DNA of 53,144 bases from an uncultured Lachnospiraceae bacterium (GTDB lineage Bacteria > Bacillota > Clostridia > Lachnospirales > Lachnospiraceae). Of this stretch, positions 1 through 8,616 are shown piece by piece; the stretch's first letter is position 1, and the number at the start of each line of letters is the position of its first letter. The stretch lies in NCBI GenBank assembly GCA_900317755.1, contig ONHZ01000023.1, forward strand, positions 1-53,144. Direction: 5' to 3'. The notes below the pieces were generated by a model. The model was not told the DNA's origin and made no database searches. It saw nothing but the letters and a program-made list of their open reading frames with translations. The translations under genes and the position numbers were made by a program.

Positions 1-2
1 CA

Positions 3-89
3 ATAGCAGATAAAATAAAGATCCAGCATGACGGGTACGTCGTGCTGGATGATGGCAGCGTGTACAGACTGGATAATGATAGCGAATAA
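3..89 (+). CDS. C-terminal end of a truncated gene, unknown
   Basis: An open frame enters from the left edge and stops at TAA 87-89, giving 28 residues that end VYRLDNDSE. The tail is hydrophilic and acidic (contains VVLDDGSVYRL). It is too short to assign to a family. It could also be a chance frame, but no stop interrupts it and a promoter for the next gene follows directly, which fits the end of a real gene. Confidence 0.4.
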   Translation: MADKIKIQHDGYVVLDDGSVYRLDNDSE

Positions 90-102
90 CAATGACTAAG
101 GA

Positions 103-131
103 TTGACTTTTTTCATATGAAATAATACATT
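103..131 (+). promoter_or_regulatory. Sigma-70 type promoter, possibly leaderless
   Basis: TTGACT (103-108), a 17-base spacer and TACATT (126-131) form a good housekeeping promoter. The expected transcription start is about 137-139, only a few bases before the ATG at 142, so the mRNA would be nearly leaderless. This fits the lack of a Shine-Dalgarno sequence there. Confidence 0.5.
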
Positions 132-141
132 ATTTTACATT

Positions 142-1467
142 ATGAAATTAAATCAAAGAAAAAATGAATTATCGGTAAATCTCATCATTATTATTTTTGA
201 AATAATTACAATAGTATGCTGCATACTGCCGATGAATCTATCCAATATTTGGACAGGAAAAGTGGATTATACCGTAGGATGGCGGCAGCTGACAGAATAT
301 GATGATTTAGCTCAATCCATATTACATGGACATGTGAATATCGATAGCGATATTCTGGATCCAAAACTGGAAACTTTGGAAAATCCTTATGACTGGCAGC
401 AGCGTGATGCAGCTGGCATAACACTTTGCTGGGATAGAGCCTATTATAATGGACATCTATATATGTATTATGGCGTAATCCCAGTTTTATTACTTTTTTT
501 ACCTTATCGGTTTCTTACAGGCAACGCGCTTCCATGTTTCAGAGCCACTCAGATTTTCACAATATTTATTATTTTGGGAATAATTGCCCTTTTAAAAAAG
601 TTTTGGAAAAATTATTTTCAAAATGTGGGTTTATCTGTATATTTAGCACTTTGCGCCAGTACTTCTGCAATTTCATTATGGTATATTATTTCTGCTCCAG
701 GGATTTATTGTCTCGCAATAGCTTCAGGAATTTGCATGGAATTATGGAGCTTGAATTTCTTCATTAAGGACCACAGCTTTTCGAAGAAATTATTAAGAGA
801 TCTGATTATTGCGGCGCTTCCATATCTTATTATTTGTGTCTTGCTGGGACTTTATAATTATGTCAGATTTGACAGTCCATTTGAATTTGGTCAGTCATAT
901 CAATTGACCAGCGCAGACCAGAGGAATTTAGAAGGCTTTTTTGCTTCTTTTGATGCAAAAAATTTTTTGTCACAATTCATTAATATATTATTTGCTCCAA
1001 TGCAGAGGACACCAGTTACATTTTCTAACGGAATGACAATTAATTATTTAGGTTTTTCTGGTATCTTCTTTGAATTTCCGGTATTATTTTTGACGCTATT
1101 AATTTTTGTTCGGCCAATAAATAATTATCTTAAGGAAAATAAAATATATAGTCTGCTGATTACATTATTTTTCGTTCCAATAATAATTATTATTACAATA
1201 ATACTTAATTCTCCTTTTGCTACTGAGCGGTATAAATGTGATTTTTTATTTTTAATAGCTATAAATACTGTAGTTTTGATTATGTGCGCATTGCATTTGA
1301 TAAAATCAGAGAAATTAAGAAAAACATTATCAATAATATTCATTCTTATTTCCATTTTTTCGATAATAAAATGTATTTTATTATTCTTAGTTCCGAATGA
1401 TTTTAACTGGACATTTAATAATCCAGATAATCTATATAAAATACTACATTTATTTAATATAAAGTAA
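142..1467 (+). CDS. Polytopic membrane protein, glycosyltransferase-like
   Basis: This 441-residue protein has about 9-10 hydrophobic segments. After the first helix (about 12-32) comes an extracytoplasmic-looking stretch with DDLAQSILHGHVNID and YYNGHLYMYYG, a pattern I associate with uncharacterised Firmicutes membrane proteins resembling GT39/PMT-type polyprenyl-sugar transferases. No catalytic residues can be assigned with certainty. The gene is clearly more AT-rich than its neighbours (runs of Ile, Phe and Lys with AT-ending codons), which hints at separate acquisition. There is no ribosome binding site before ATG 142. The next Met (231) would delete the first membrane helix, so 142 is preferred. 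An active transferase would act in the membrane on a lipid-linked sugar. Confidence 0.6.
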   Translation: MKLNQRKNELSVNLIIIIFEIITIVCCILPMNLSNIWTGKVDYTVGWRQLTEYDDLAQSILHGHVNIDSDILDPKLETLENPYDWQQRDAAGITLCWDRAYYNGHLYMYYGVIPVLLLFLPYRFLTGNALPCFRATQIFTIFIILGIIALLKKFWKNYFQNVGLSVYLALCASTSAISLWYIISAPGIYCLAIASGICMELWSLNFFIKDHSFSKKLLRDLIIAALPYLIICVLLGLYNYVRFDSPFEFGQSYQLTSADQRNLEGFFASFDAKNFLSQFINILFAPMQRTPVTFSNGMTINYLGFSGIFFEFPVLFLTLLIFVRPINNYLKENKIYSLLITLFFVPIIIIITIILNSPFATERYKCDFLFLIAINTVVLIMCALHLIKSEKLRKTLSIIFILISIFSIIKCILLFLVPNDFNWTFNNPDNLYKILHLFNIK

Positions 1468-1488
1468 ATTTATATTTAGGGGATTGCA

Positions 1489-2442
1489 TTGGGAAATATT
1501 AGTAATAGTAAAAAACGCAGGGTTTTTGATATCATTCAGATCGGGCAGGAAGATGATATTTTGAGCCGTGCCTTTGATATTTTTATCACGATTGTGATCG
1601 TGCTGAATATTATCGTATTATTTTTAGAGACCTTTGACACCTTCAATGCATACAAGCATATTTTCAGCATTATTGAAATTGTGACTACGATTATATTTAT
1701 CGGTGAGTATGTCCTTCGAATCTGGACAGCGGAGTTTCTCTATCCGAATCTGAAAAAGTGGCAGGCTACACTTCGTTTTCTGGTTTCCACTGACGGAATT
1801 ATCATCCTGCTTTCAATTCTCCCCTTCTTTTTCCTCTCGGGTTTCGTTGTTTTCAGGATGCTGAGGGTTGCGAGGATTTTTCATCTTTTCAGAATCGACA
1901 AGCGGTTTGACAGCTTTACGGTCATTCATTCAGTACTTGTCGATAAGAGAAATCAGATTATCTCCAGTCTCTTTATTATTCTCGTGCTCATGTTTGCGGC
2001 ATCGCTCTGTATGTACAGTGCAGAGCATGAAGCGCAGCCTGATGTTTTCAAAAATGCTTTTTCCGGAATCTGGTGGAGCGTTTCTGCGCTGCTGACCGTC
2101 GGGTATGGCGATATTTATCCGATTACACCATTCGGACAGTTCATGGCAATTGTGATTTCATTTTTGGGCGTCGGAGCAGTTGCTATTCCAACAGGTATTA
2201 TTTCTGCCGGCTTCGTTGAGCAGTACCAGAAGGTGAAGGACTCATCTGAAGGAATTGCAGCGAGCCTCCAGACGGTGGCCATCGACATCGACAGCAAGTG
2301 GATCGGCATGACGGTCGCTGAGATCAAGGAAGAAGACGACATTGCGATTGTCCTTGTTTCTCATGACAATGACACCTTTGCACCAAAGCCGGATTATCAT
2401 ATTGGAATGAGGGATAAGCTGGTGGTGTACCGAGGGGAGTGA
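1489..2442 (+). CDS. Voltage-gated potassium channel with RCK-C-like tail
   Basis: The 317-residue protein has six transmembrane segments: S1 about 30-48, S2 about 57-78, S3 about 100-118, an Arg-containing S4 about 119-135 (RMLRVARIFHLFR), S5 about 157-176, then the pore helix and selectivity filter TVGYGD (203-208) and S6 about 215-240. TVGYGD is diagnostic for K+ selectivity. The cytosolic end (about 265-317) resembles a TrkA-C/RCK-C ligand-binding domain, which suggests gating by a small cytosolic ligand. The start is TTG at 1489, preceded by AGGGGA six bases upstream. It converges with the dipeptidase gene, with only two bases between the two genes. S4 is weakly charged compared with eukaryotic Kv channels. 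Confidence 0.88.
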   Translation: MGNISNSKKRRVFDIIQIGQEDDILSRAFDIFITIVIVLNIIVLFLETFDTFNAYKHIFSIIEIVTTIIFIGEYVLRIWTAEFLYPNLKKWQATLRFLVSTDGIIILLSILPFFFLSGFVVFRMLRVARIFHLFRIDKRFDSFTVIHSVLVDKRNQIISSLFIILVLMFAASLCMYSAEHEAQPDVFKNAFSGIWWSVSALLTVGYGDIYPITPFGQFMAIVISFLGVGAVAIPTGIISAGFVEQYQKVKDSSEGIAASLQTVAIDIDSKWIGMTVAEIKEEDDIAIVLVSHDNDTFAPKPDYHIGMRDKLVVYRGE

Positions 2443-2444
2443 CA

Positions 2445-3839
2445 CTATCCGCAGATTCTCAAAATTGCTTCAGCATAGACCTTTTCAGCCGTGATGAGGT
2501 TTGAAATATCGATGAACTCATCTGCTCCGTGCATGTGGGTGTCAATTCCGGGTAAGACTGCGCCGAATGCGACGCCGTTTTCGATGTAATGGACGTAGGT
2601 TCCACCGCCTAGCGCCATGCATTCGCCCTTCAGTCCGGTGACGTCTTCGTATGAAGAAAGCAGGGTGCGGACGAATTCTGAGTCGCCTGGAACCACATGA
2701 GGAGGGATGATCCCTGGAGTTTCAAATGCAAAGCCAGAGGATTCTGCCGCTTTTCTGGCCTCGTCTTCGCAGTTATCTTTCGTGGCAGAAACGGGCGTCC
2801 TAGCATCAAAGGAAAATTCCATATTATTTTCATCTATGTGAAAAATGTCAAGCGTACAGGTAAGGTCATGTGATTCTTTGTCACTCATCTTTATGCCGAT
2901 GCCCGAGCCATCGGTAATGCCGTATGGGAAAAGCGTAAGGATAATTCTGATGTCAGAAATTAATTCGCTGTCGGCAAGCGGAAGCCTTGTGACAAGTTCC
3001 AGTGCTGCAAGTCCAGCATTTCTGCCTTTTTCAGGTGTCGAAGCATGGGCAGATTCGCCAATTACTGTGAGTTCCTGTTCACCTGTAACGGTGACTTCAA
3101 CACCGCATTTCTTTGAAATCTCAGCAATCGCTTTTTTGGAAGAATCCATGTCAAGACCTTCAAATTTCATCACGGCTTTCTGAGGGACGGCATTTAATGC
3201 AATTCCGGCATCAAGTGAAATTAGGCGCGGAAGATCTGCAGATTTAGTCCGGGGTTTTGAAAGCGTGCCGCGGAATTGTCCTTTTTCAATATTAATGAGA
3301 GGGAAATTTGCATCAGGAGAAAAGGTCATCGGAGCTGGTTTTTCGATTTTAAAATAATGTGCAATGTCAAGGGATTCTGTTTCCTCGTCAGAGCCTACAA
3401 TAATGCGGACGCCTTTATTAAGAGGAGTATTTGTCTCTTTTATTGCACGGAGAGCGAAAATGGCAGAAAGAAGAGGACCCTTGTCGTCACTTGTTCCACG
3501 GCCATAGAGCCTTCCGTCCTTTTCAATTATTTTGAATGGCTCGGTTACGGTCCAGCCTTCACCAGCCGGTACCACATCAGCATGTCCTAAGATGTCAAGC
3601 GTGTGAGGAAGTGATTCATCAAAATCCAAAGCGCCGACATAGTTATCATAATTTTTAGTGGAAAATCCATAAGACTCAGCCATTTCAAGCGCCTTTGAAA
3701 GTGCTTTATATGCATTCTCGCCGAATGGCATATTGTCTTTTGCCGGTGCATTTACAGACGGTATAGAGCAAAGTTCCTTTACGGCATGTATTAATTCTTT
3801 TTCATGTGATTCAATCCACTCGTTTACATTCTTATTCAA
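2445..3839 (-). CDS. pepV: M20 family dipeptidase, PepV/Sapep type
   Basis: A cytosolic zinc metallopeptidase of 464 residues, the usual length for PepV-like Xaa-dipeptidases. Candidate metal and catalytic residues are His86 (LGHADVVP), Asp118/119 (GRGTSDDKGP), Glu152/153 (GSDEETES), Asp176 (SPDANFP) and a late His in THMHGADE. The dimerisation or lid domain is inserted in the middle (about 185-330). The motif GSDEETES departs from the common GSDEESG. The start is TTG at 3839 with AAGGAG six bases upstream. It lies 63 bases downstream of the permease gene on the same strand, so the two may be cotranscribed. It probably hydrolyses imported or proteolysis-derived dipeptides. Confidence 0.85.
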   Translation of the reverse strand: MNKNVNEWIESHEKELIHAVKELCSIPSVNAPAKDNMPFGENAYKALSKALEMAESYGFSTKNYDNYVGALDFDESLPHTLDILGHADVVPAGEGWTVTEPFKIIEKDGRLYGRGTSDDKGPLLSAIFALRAIKETNTPLNKGVRIIVGSDEETESLDIAHYFKIEKPAPMTFSPDANFPLINIEKGQFRGTLSKPRTKSADLPRLISLDAGIALNAVPQKAVMKFEGLDMDSSKKAIAEISKKCGVEVTVTGEQELTVIGESAHASTPEKGRNAGLAALELVTRLPLADSELISDIRIILTLFPYGITDGSGIGIKMSDKESHDLTCTLDIFHIDENNMEFSFDARTPVSATKDNCEDEARKAAESSGFAFETPGIIPPHVVPGDSEFVRTLLSSYEDVTGLKGECMALGGGTYVHYIENGVAFGAVLPGIDTHMHGADEFIDISNLITAEKVYAEAILRICG

Positions 3840-3902
3840 TTGCTGCTCCTTATTCTTTTCTGTTGGATGGCACGCGTCAAAAGGACAGGTTTTTGGCCAT
3901 CC

Positions 3903-4826
3903 TTATATCCCCATTATGATCTCAACCAAAGGGATGGTTGTTACTGACAGCAGTGTCGAGAGAGCAATGCCCTTCGTGGCGAGTTCTGCGTGATTATTAT
4001 ATTCTTCTGCAAACATGCCGACCATGCTGGCTACCGGCATGGCGAGCATGATATATGCGACATCAAGCATCATGCCTTTGACACCGATTGCACGGAAAAT
4101 CAATACGCCGAGGATCGGCAGGAAAATTAATTTTATCAATAGGAAAATATCGAGTTTTACATCCGTGAAAAGTTCCTTCAGTTTTATTTTTGAGAATGAA
4201 TAGCCGATGACGAGCATCGAAAGCGGTGCGGTGAGATCGCCTATTGCAGTAAGCGAGTCTGTGATCACAGCCGGTACCTTTGCGCCGAGAAGAAGCAGGA
4301 TGAGGGCGATGACGACTGCCACTGTTCCGGGATTAATCATTTTTTTCAATGGATTTTCCCCGGTTGATTCCTTATTTACGAGAGAGACACCGTATGTGTA
4401 CATCAGAATATTGAACGGAAAAAGAAAAAAAGCACCTATCAGGACAGCGTGGTCTCCGTAAGCAGCTTTCAGTACTGGAAGTCCCATAAAACCTGTATTT
4501 GAAAAGATCAGCATCAGGGTGTAGATCGCGCTTTCGTCTTTTTTTACGCCAAGAATTTTATTTAATGGAAAGGAAATTAATATCATGACAGCATAAATCG
4601 CAAATGCAATCACGATACTTTCAAGAAGTGTCTTTCCGGTAGAAGCATTGATCGGGCCGTCAATAGTTGCTACGACAGACGAAACAATCATGCATGGATT
4701 TGCCACATTTACGACGAGCTTTGTGACATGAGAAATGGAATTATCGTCTAGGATATGAATCTTCTGACAAAGGAGTCCGACTCCCATTATGATGAAAAAT
4801 ATCAGCATCTGGTGCAAAAGTATCAT
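3903..4826 (-). CDS. AEC family permease (auxin efflux carrier-like)
   Basis: This 307-residue membrane protein has about ten hydrophobic helices in two halves, as in the AEC/BASS-fold family. The N-terminal part (GVGLLCQKIHILDD, VVNVANPCMIVSSV) and the conserved NTGFMGLPVL near residue 110 are typical of bacterial AEC members, which often carry malate, lactate or other organic acids. The substrate cannot be read from sequence. The ATG at 4826 has AAGGAC upstream and its own TTGACA/TAATAT promoter. It is divergent from the nitrogenase-like operon and probably cotranscribed with pepV. Confidence 0.82.
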   Translation of the reverse strand: MILLHQMLIFFIIMGVGLLCQKIHILDDNSISHVTKLVVNVANPCMIVSSVVATIDGPINASTGKTLLESIVIAFAIYAVMILISFPLNKILGVKKDESAIYTLMLIFSNTGFMGLPVLKAAYGDHAVLIGAFFLFPFNILMYTYGVSLVNKESTGENPLKKMINPGTVAVVIALILLLLGAKVPAVITDSLTAIGDLTAPLSMLVIGYSFSKIKLKELFTDVKLDIFLLIKLIFLPILGVLIFRAIGVKGMMLDVAYIMLAMPVASMVGMFAEEYNNHAELATKGIALSTLLSVTTIPLVEIIMGI

Positions 4827-4856
4827 GATAAGTCCTTCTAATATGCAATAATGTTC

Positions 4857-4886
4857 ATATTAAACTCATTTTGATAGGAATGTCAA
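4857..4886 (-). promoter_or_regulatory. Promoter for the AEC permease gene
   Basis: On the minus strand TTGACA (complement of 4881-4886), an 18-base spacer and TAATAT (complement of 4857-4862) lie about 30 bases upstream of the ATG at 4826. The match to the housekeeping consensus is strong. Confidence 0.6.
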
Positions 4887-4940
4887 CAATACTTTTGCAA
4901 AGGGAAAATGGTTAGTTTAATAAATCTCGCATTATTGTAT

Positions 4941-4968
4941 TTGCTGTAAAAATGGTATAAAATATAAT
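4941..4968 (+). promoter_or_regulatory. Promoter for the nifH-like/hyp/hyd operon
   Basis: TTGCTG (4941-4946), a 16-base spacer and a perfect TATAAT (4963-4968). Transcription would start near 4975 and produce a leader of about 145 bases before the nifH-like ATG, with a terminator inside it. Confidence 0.55.
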
Positions 4969-4979
4969 CTAATCATATC

Positions 4980-5062
4980 TTGACGGCAAAGAGTACTCTG
5001 AGCCGGAAAGGGCATAGAACTTTAGATTATTTCTTCCTGCCCTAATAGGCGGGAAGTTTTTT
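4980..5062 (+). promoter_or_regulatory. Structured leader with terminator and possible antiterminator
   Basis: CGGC (4984-4987) pairs with GCCG (5002-5005). Inside is a short AGA/TCT stem, separated by an AA/GA internal mismatch. GGGCA (5010-5014) is complementary to TGCCC (5038-5042), which overlaps the left arm of the terminator, so the two pairings exclude each other. This is the layout of an attenuator or riboswitch controlling the downstream operon. I do not recognise the aptamer class. The pairings were read by eye; no folding energy was computed. Confidence 0.5.
5033..5062 (+). terminator. Intrinsic terminator in the leader of the nifH-like gene
   Basis: CTTCCTGCC (5033-5041) pairs over nine bases (one T-G wobble) with GGCGGGAAG (5048-5056) around a six-base loop, followed directly by six T (5057-5062). 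The gene to the left is on the other strand, so this cannot be the terminator of an upstream plus-strand gene. It must act on the leader of the operon that follows. Confidence 0.75.
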
Positions 5063-5119
5063 GTTTGAACAAAATCCACCTGTTTCAGGCGGTGGGGCTT
5101 AACTTATGGGAAATATCAT

Positions 5120-5926
5120 ATGATAAAAATTGCAATCTACGGCAAAGGCGGCATTGGAAAATCGACAATTACATCAAATCTCTCAGCAGCTTTTGCAATG
5201 AGAGGGAAAAAGGTAATACAGATCGGCTGCGACCCAAAGGCGGATTCGACTGGAAATCTGCTTTCGGGAAAGACTCTTATGCCGGTAATGAATTATCTTC
5301 GGGAGAATGATGAGGATCCGTCATCGCTTGATGAGATTTCTTTAAGAGGGTTCGGGGGTGTTCTCTGTATTGAAACAGGGGGCCCGACACCTGGACTAGG
5401 ATGCGCTGGAAGAGGCATTATTTCTACCTTTAATCTTCTGGATGACATGCATTTAATTGAGCAGGAAAAACCTGACGTCATTTTATTTGACGTGCTAGGC
5501 GATGTCGTCTGTGGCGGCTTTGCGGCGCCGATTCGTGAGGGCTATGCCGACAAGGTGCTTATCGTGACAAGCGGAGAGAAGATGGCACTTTATGCGGCAA
5601 ATAATATTAATCAGGCGGTAAAGAATTTTGAAGACAGGGGCTATGCTTCTGTTGAAGGGATTATTCTGAACAGGCGGAATGTTGAAGATGAATACGAGAA
5701 GGTATCGGAATTCGCTTCGAAAAATTCGCTTTCGATCATCGCCGATATTCCAAGGGATAAAAGCTTTCAGACGGCAGAAGATGCGGGGAAGACGATAATA
5801 GAAACTGCGCCTGAATCAGAACTTGCCGGGAAATTCTTTGCACTTGCGGACAAACTGATTGCAGAGGAAAGTGAGACGACGGGCAGCGCATTAAAGTTTG
5901 GGAAGCTTGAGGATTGTGGGTGTTGA
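5120..5926 (+). CDS. NifH-like ATPase (nitrogenase iron protein family)
   Basis: The 268-residue protein has the P-loop GKGGIGKST (8-16), a Lys10-type signature residue and the switch cysteines expected to hold the inter-subunit [4Fe-4S] cluster: Cys95 in GLGCAGRG and Cys131 in DVVCGGF. Arg98 matches the ADP-ribosylatable Arg of NifH. It ends DCGC, an unusual cysteine-rich tail. In the family such proteins deliver single electrons to a NifDK-like partner in an ATP-dependent way. Here the partners should be the two component-1-like pairs downstream. The neighbours are hyp and hyd maturation genes rather than nif or bch genes, so nitrogen fixation, chlorophyll or F430 synthesis is unlikely. The ATG at 5120 has a weak GGGAA upstream. 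Confidence 0.88.
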   Translation: MIKIAIYGKGGIGKSTITSNLSAAFAMRGKKVIQIGCDPKADSTGNLLSGKTLMPVMNYLRENDEDPSSLDEISLRGFGGVLCIETGGPTPGLGCAGRGIISTFNLLDDMHLIEQEKPDVILFDVLGDVVCGGFAAPIREGYADKVLIVTSGEKMALYAANNINQAVKNFEDRGYASVEGIILNRRNVEDEYEKVSEFASKNSLSIIADIPRDKSFQTAEDAGKTIIETAPESELAGKFFALADKLIAEESETTGSALKFGKLEDCGC

Positions 5927-6016
5927 TGAATGTATTTTAATGTGTAAAAACACCGCAAAACCAATGATATAAGACTGCAGTATTATGCATGAATGTGAAT
6001 AGTTGCGATACAAATA

Positions 6017-7453
6017 ATGGATGAGTCTGTAAATAATGATAATAAAATAAGAAATAATGCAGCATCAGGGTTTTCAGCTTTGGAATTATCCCAAAAAGGT
6101 TCTGAAAATATCCCTGACGAATATATCACTTCAAAGCATCTCATCTATAATTCGCCTGCAACGCTTGCCTTTAACTCTCCAGGTGCTGAGGGCTTTGGCG
6201 TGAAGCGTGCTGGTCTGGCGGTGCCTGGCTCTGTCATGCTCATCGTGAGTCCCGGTTGCTGCGGCAGAAATACATCTGATATTACCAGAATCAAGGGGTA
6301 TGAGGACAGATTTTTTTATCTTGAAATAGATAATACAGATCTCGTGACAGGCAGGCATCTTAAGAAAATCCCGGATGCTGTTAAGGAAATTGTAGATTTC
6401 TGCGGCAAAAAGCCAAGCCTTGTGATGATCTGTATTACCTGCGTCGATGCGCTCCTTGGAACGGATATGGAAAGGGTGGCAGCGAAAGCAGAAGAAAAGG
6501 CTGGGATTCCGGTCCGGCCGTGCTATATGTATGCGCTTACCAGAGAGGGCAGAAAACCGCCGATGGTGCAGGTCAGGCAGTCACTTTATTCGCTTCTTCC
6601 AAAGCAGAAAAGAAGAGGCACGAGCGTGAATATACTCGGATTTTTTGCGCCTGTTTTTGAAAGCTCGGAATTGTTTCTGCTACTAAAAAGTGCAGGGGTA
6701 AAGACCATTAGGCAGATTTCGACCTGTGAGAAAATAGATGAATTTTACAAGATGGGGGAAGCAAATTTCAATCTGGTAGTAAATCGTGAGGCAGAGGCCG
6801 CCGCGGATGATCTGCAGAAAAGGCTCGGAATTCCATCCATTGAGCTTCAGAGATTCTATGATCCGGACAGAATCGAGAAGCAGTACAGGGCGCTGGGCCG
6901 TGCGCTTGGCATTACTGAGCAGGAAGAAGGAGAAAACGATAATCTGCCAGAAAATTTGGGTAGGATTTTATGGAATTCTCGTCTGGGGAAAAAAGAAGCA
7001 TTAGATTCGATTAATAAATTAAAGAAAGATTTCCCCAAAATCTCATTTTCGATTGGCGAGGTAATAAACGCAAATCCATTTGAACTTGCGGTGACCTTGG
7101 TAGAACATGGCTTTGTAGTAAAAGAGATTTTTGCAAATCCAGATCCGGATTATTTTTATTATATTGACAAGCTTGCAGCACTTTCACCGGGCACTATGAT
7201 TTATTCAAATATGGAACCGACGATGCTGTATTACGACATTGATTCTGATGAAGCTTCGGAAGGTGATATGTATAAATGCAGAGTTACATTGGGAAAAGAT
7301 GCTGCATTTTATCATCCATCGTATTTGCATGTGAATTGGAATTCAGATGAGCAGCCGTTTGGATTTGATGGGTGTCGGAAATTATTTGATGCGATTTATC
7401 AGGCTTTGAATAGCGGGCGTGAAAATTTGATATTCAAAGGAGTACGAAGATGA
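6017..7453 (+). CDS. Nitrogenase component 1-like protein, NifD-type (first pair)
   Basis: A 478-residue protein of the nitrogenase alpha/beta oxidoreductase family. Candidate cluster ligands are Cys81/Cys82 (SPGCCGRN) and Cys139/Cys142 (CITCVDALLGTD), at the positions of the P-cluster cysteines of NifD. The STCEKIDEFYKMGEANFNLVV stretch, read in two parts around EFYKMG, corresponds to the NifD/NifE G-D-G...A-NLV region. I see no counterpart of the Cys275 and His442 ligands of FeMo-cofactor, so it probably lacks that cofactor. It overlaps the NifK-like gene by four bases (ATGA), implying coupled synthesis of a heterodimer. It probably receives electrons from the NifH-like protein. The substrate is unknown. 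Confidence 0.8.
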   Translation: MDESVNNDNKIRNNAASGFSALELSQKGSENIPDEYITSKHLIYNSPATLAFNSPGAEGFGVKRAGLAVPGSVMLIVSPGCCGRNTSDITRIKGYEDRFFYLEIDNTDLVTGRHLKKIPDAVKEIVDFCGKKPSLVMICITCVDALLGTDMERVAAKAEEKAGIPVRPCYMYALTREGRKPPMVQVRQSLYSLLPKQKRRGTSVNILGFFAPVFESSELFLLLKSAGVKTIRQISTCEKIDEFYKMGEANFNLVVNREAEAAADDLQKRLGIPSIELQRFYDPDRIEKQYRALGRALGITEQEEGENDNLPENLGRILWNSRLGKKEALDSINKLKKDFPKISFSIGEVINANPFELAVTLVEHGFVVKEIFANPDPDYFYYIDKLAALSPGTMIYSNMEPTMLYYDIDSDEASEGDMYKCRVTLGKDAAFYHPSYLHVNWNSDEQPFGFDGCRKLFDAIYQALNSGRENLIFKGVRR

Positions 7454-8616
7454 AGGGACTTAGGAGATTCTTGACGCCCTTCGCACCAGATCAGTCTGGA
7501 GCGGTATCTGTGCTTTATGAGCTTGGTGGGATTGTTGTGATCGTAGATGCCGGCGGCTGTGCAGGAAATATCTGCGGTTTCGACGAGCCAAGATGGTCGG
7601 AGACACGTTCCGCAATTTTTTCTGCCGGGCTTCGTGACATGGATGCCATCATGGGGCGTGACAAGCTGCTCGTGAAAAAGATTGCTGATGCAGCAGGAAA
7701 AATCCAGGCAAACTTCGTGGCGCTTGTCGGAACGCCGGTTCCGGCAGTAATCGGAACAGACTATAAAGCCTTAAAGAAAATGCTTTCAAAGGAAACGTCT
7801 CTTCCGGTTGTCACAGTCGATACGGATGGTATGCATCTTTTTGACAGTGGGGAAGAAAAGGCTTATGCAGCACTGCTCAGGGAATTGAAGGAGAAGAATC
7901 TTTTTGATAAGGCACAGGATGATAATCCGTCCCAGCAAGCTGCCGTACGTGATGAAGAAAAGAAGTCTTCAGCAAATTGTGCCGGCATTTTTGGTGCGAC
8001 GCCGCTTGACCTCTATTCGCAGGATGGGAAGAGAATAATTTCAGATGTACTGAAAAAAGAAGGCTTTGATACCGTTATTTTCTATGGAAATGGTGCATTA
8101 TTTTCAGATTTTCAGAATGTTTCAAAGAATAAAATAAATATTGCGGTCAGTCCTTCGGGGGTGAAAGCAGTAAAGCTTTTGAATGAATATTTTGGCACGC
8201 CGTATGAGGTGAGATTCCCTGGGACGGATGTGCTGATAGATGAATTTTCAAGAAAGACATATGGAAGCATCTTAAAAGATGAACAATTAAATGCTCATTG
8301 CAATTCTTTAAAAGATGTTCAGAAAATCCTTATCGTCCACTCGCAGATTTTTGCGAACAGCCTTCGTGCATCAATTAGAAAAATTGATGCGAAAGCAGAT
8401 ATCACAGTTGCCAGCTGGTTTGAAATGCTTGATGAATATATGGAAGACGGCGACGTTCATCTAAAGGAAGAAGATGATCTTATCGATTTGGCAGCAGGCG
8501 GCTTCGACCTGATCATAGGGGATGAAATCTTAAAGAAGATGATGCCGGAATATAAGGGAAAATTTTTCAATATTCCGGAATTTTCTATATCAGGCAAGAA
8601 GAGGGCTGGAATATGA
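7450..8616 (+). CDS. Nitrogenase component 1-like protein, NifK-type (first pair)
   Basis: At 388 residues this is shorter than NifK. The N-terminal half has ALYELGG-like packing and Cys37/Cys42 (GGCAGNIC) followed by FDEPRW. The motif VGTPVPAVIGTDY (about 93-105) matches the component-1 segment that in NifK carries a cluster cysteine, but the cysteine is missing here. A hydrophilic stretch about 158-172 interrupts the fold. It overlaps its neighbours by ATGA on both sides (7450 and 8613), which places it firmly in the operon between the NifD-like gene and hypF. It is probably the beta-type partner of the preceding protein. It closely resembles in layout the second NifK/N-like protein at 15675. 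Confidence 0.76.
   Translation: MKGLRRFLTPFAPDQSGAVSVLYELGGIVVIVDAGGCAGNICGFDEPRWSETRSAIFSAGLRDMDAIMGRDKLLVKKIADAAGKIQANFVALVGTPVPAVIGTDYKALKKMLSKETSLPVVTVDTDGMHLFDSGEEKAYAALLRELKEKNLFDKAQDDNPSQQAAVRDEEKKSSANCAGIFGATPLDLYSQDGKRIISDVLKKEGFDTVIFYGNGALFSDFQNVSKNKINIAVSPSGVKAVKLLNEYFGTPYEVRFPGTDVLIDEFSRKTYGSILKDEQLNAHCNSLKDVQKILIVHSQIFANSLRASIRKIDAKADITVASWFEMLDEYMEDGDVHLKEEDDLIDLAAGGFDLIIGDEILKKMMPEYKGKFFNIPEFSISGKKRAGI

Noticed and set aside
2442-2445. Terminator between the converging channel and dipeptidase genes
   Set aside because: The two genes are only two bases apart and no hairpin with a T-run is visible on either strand there.
4980-5062. Molybdenum-cofactor or other named riboswitch
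   Set aside because: The terminator is clear, but I could not match the upstream part to any aptamer consensus I know, so no class is named.
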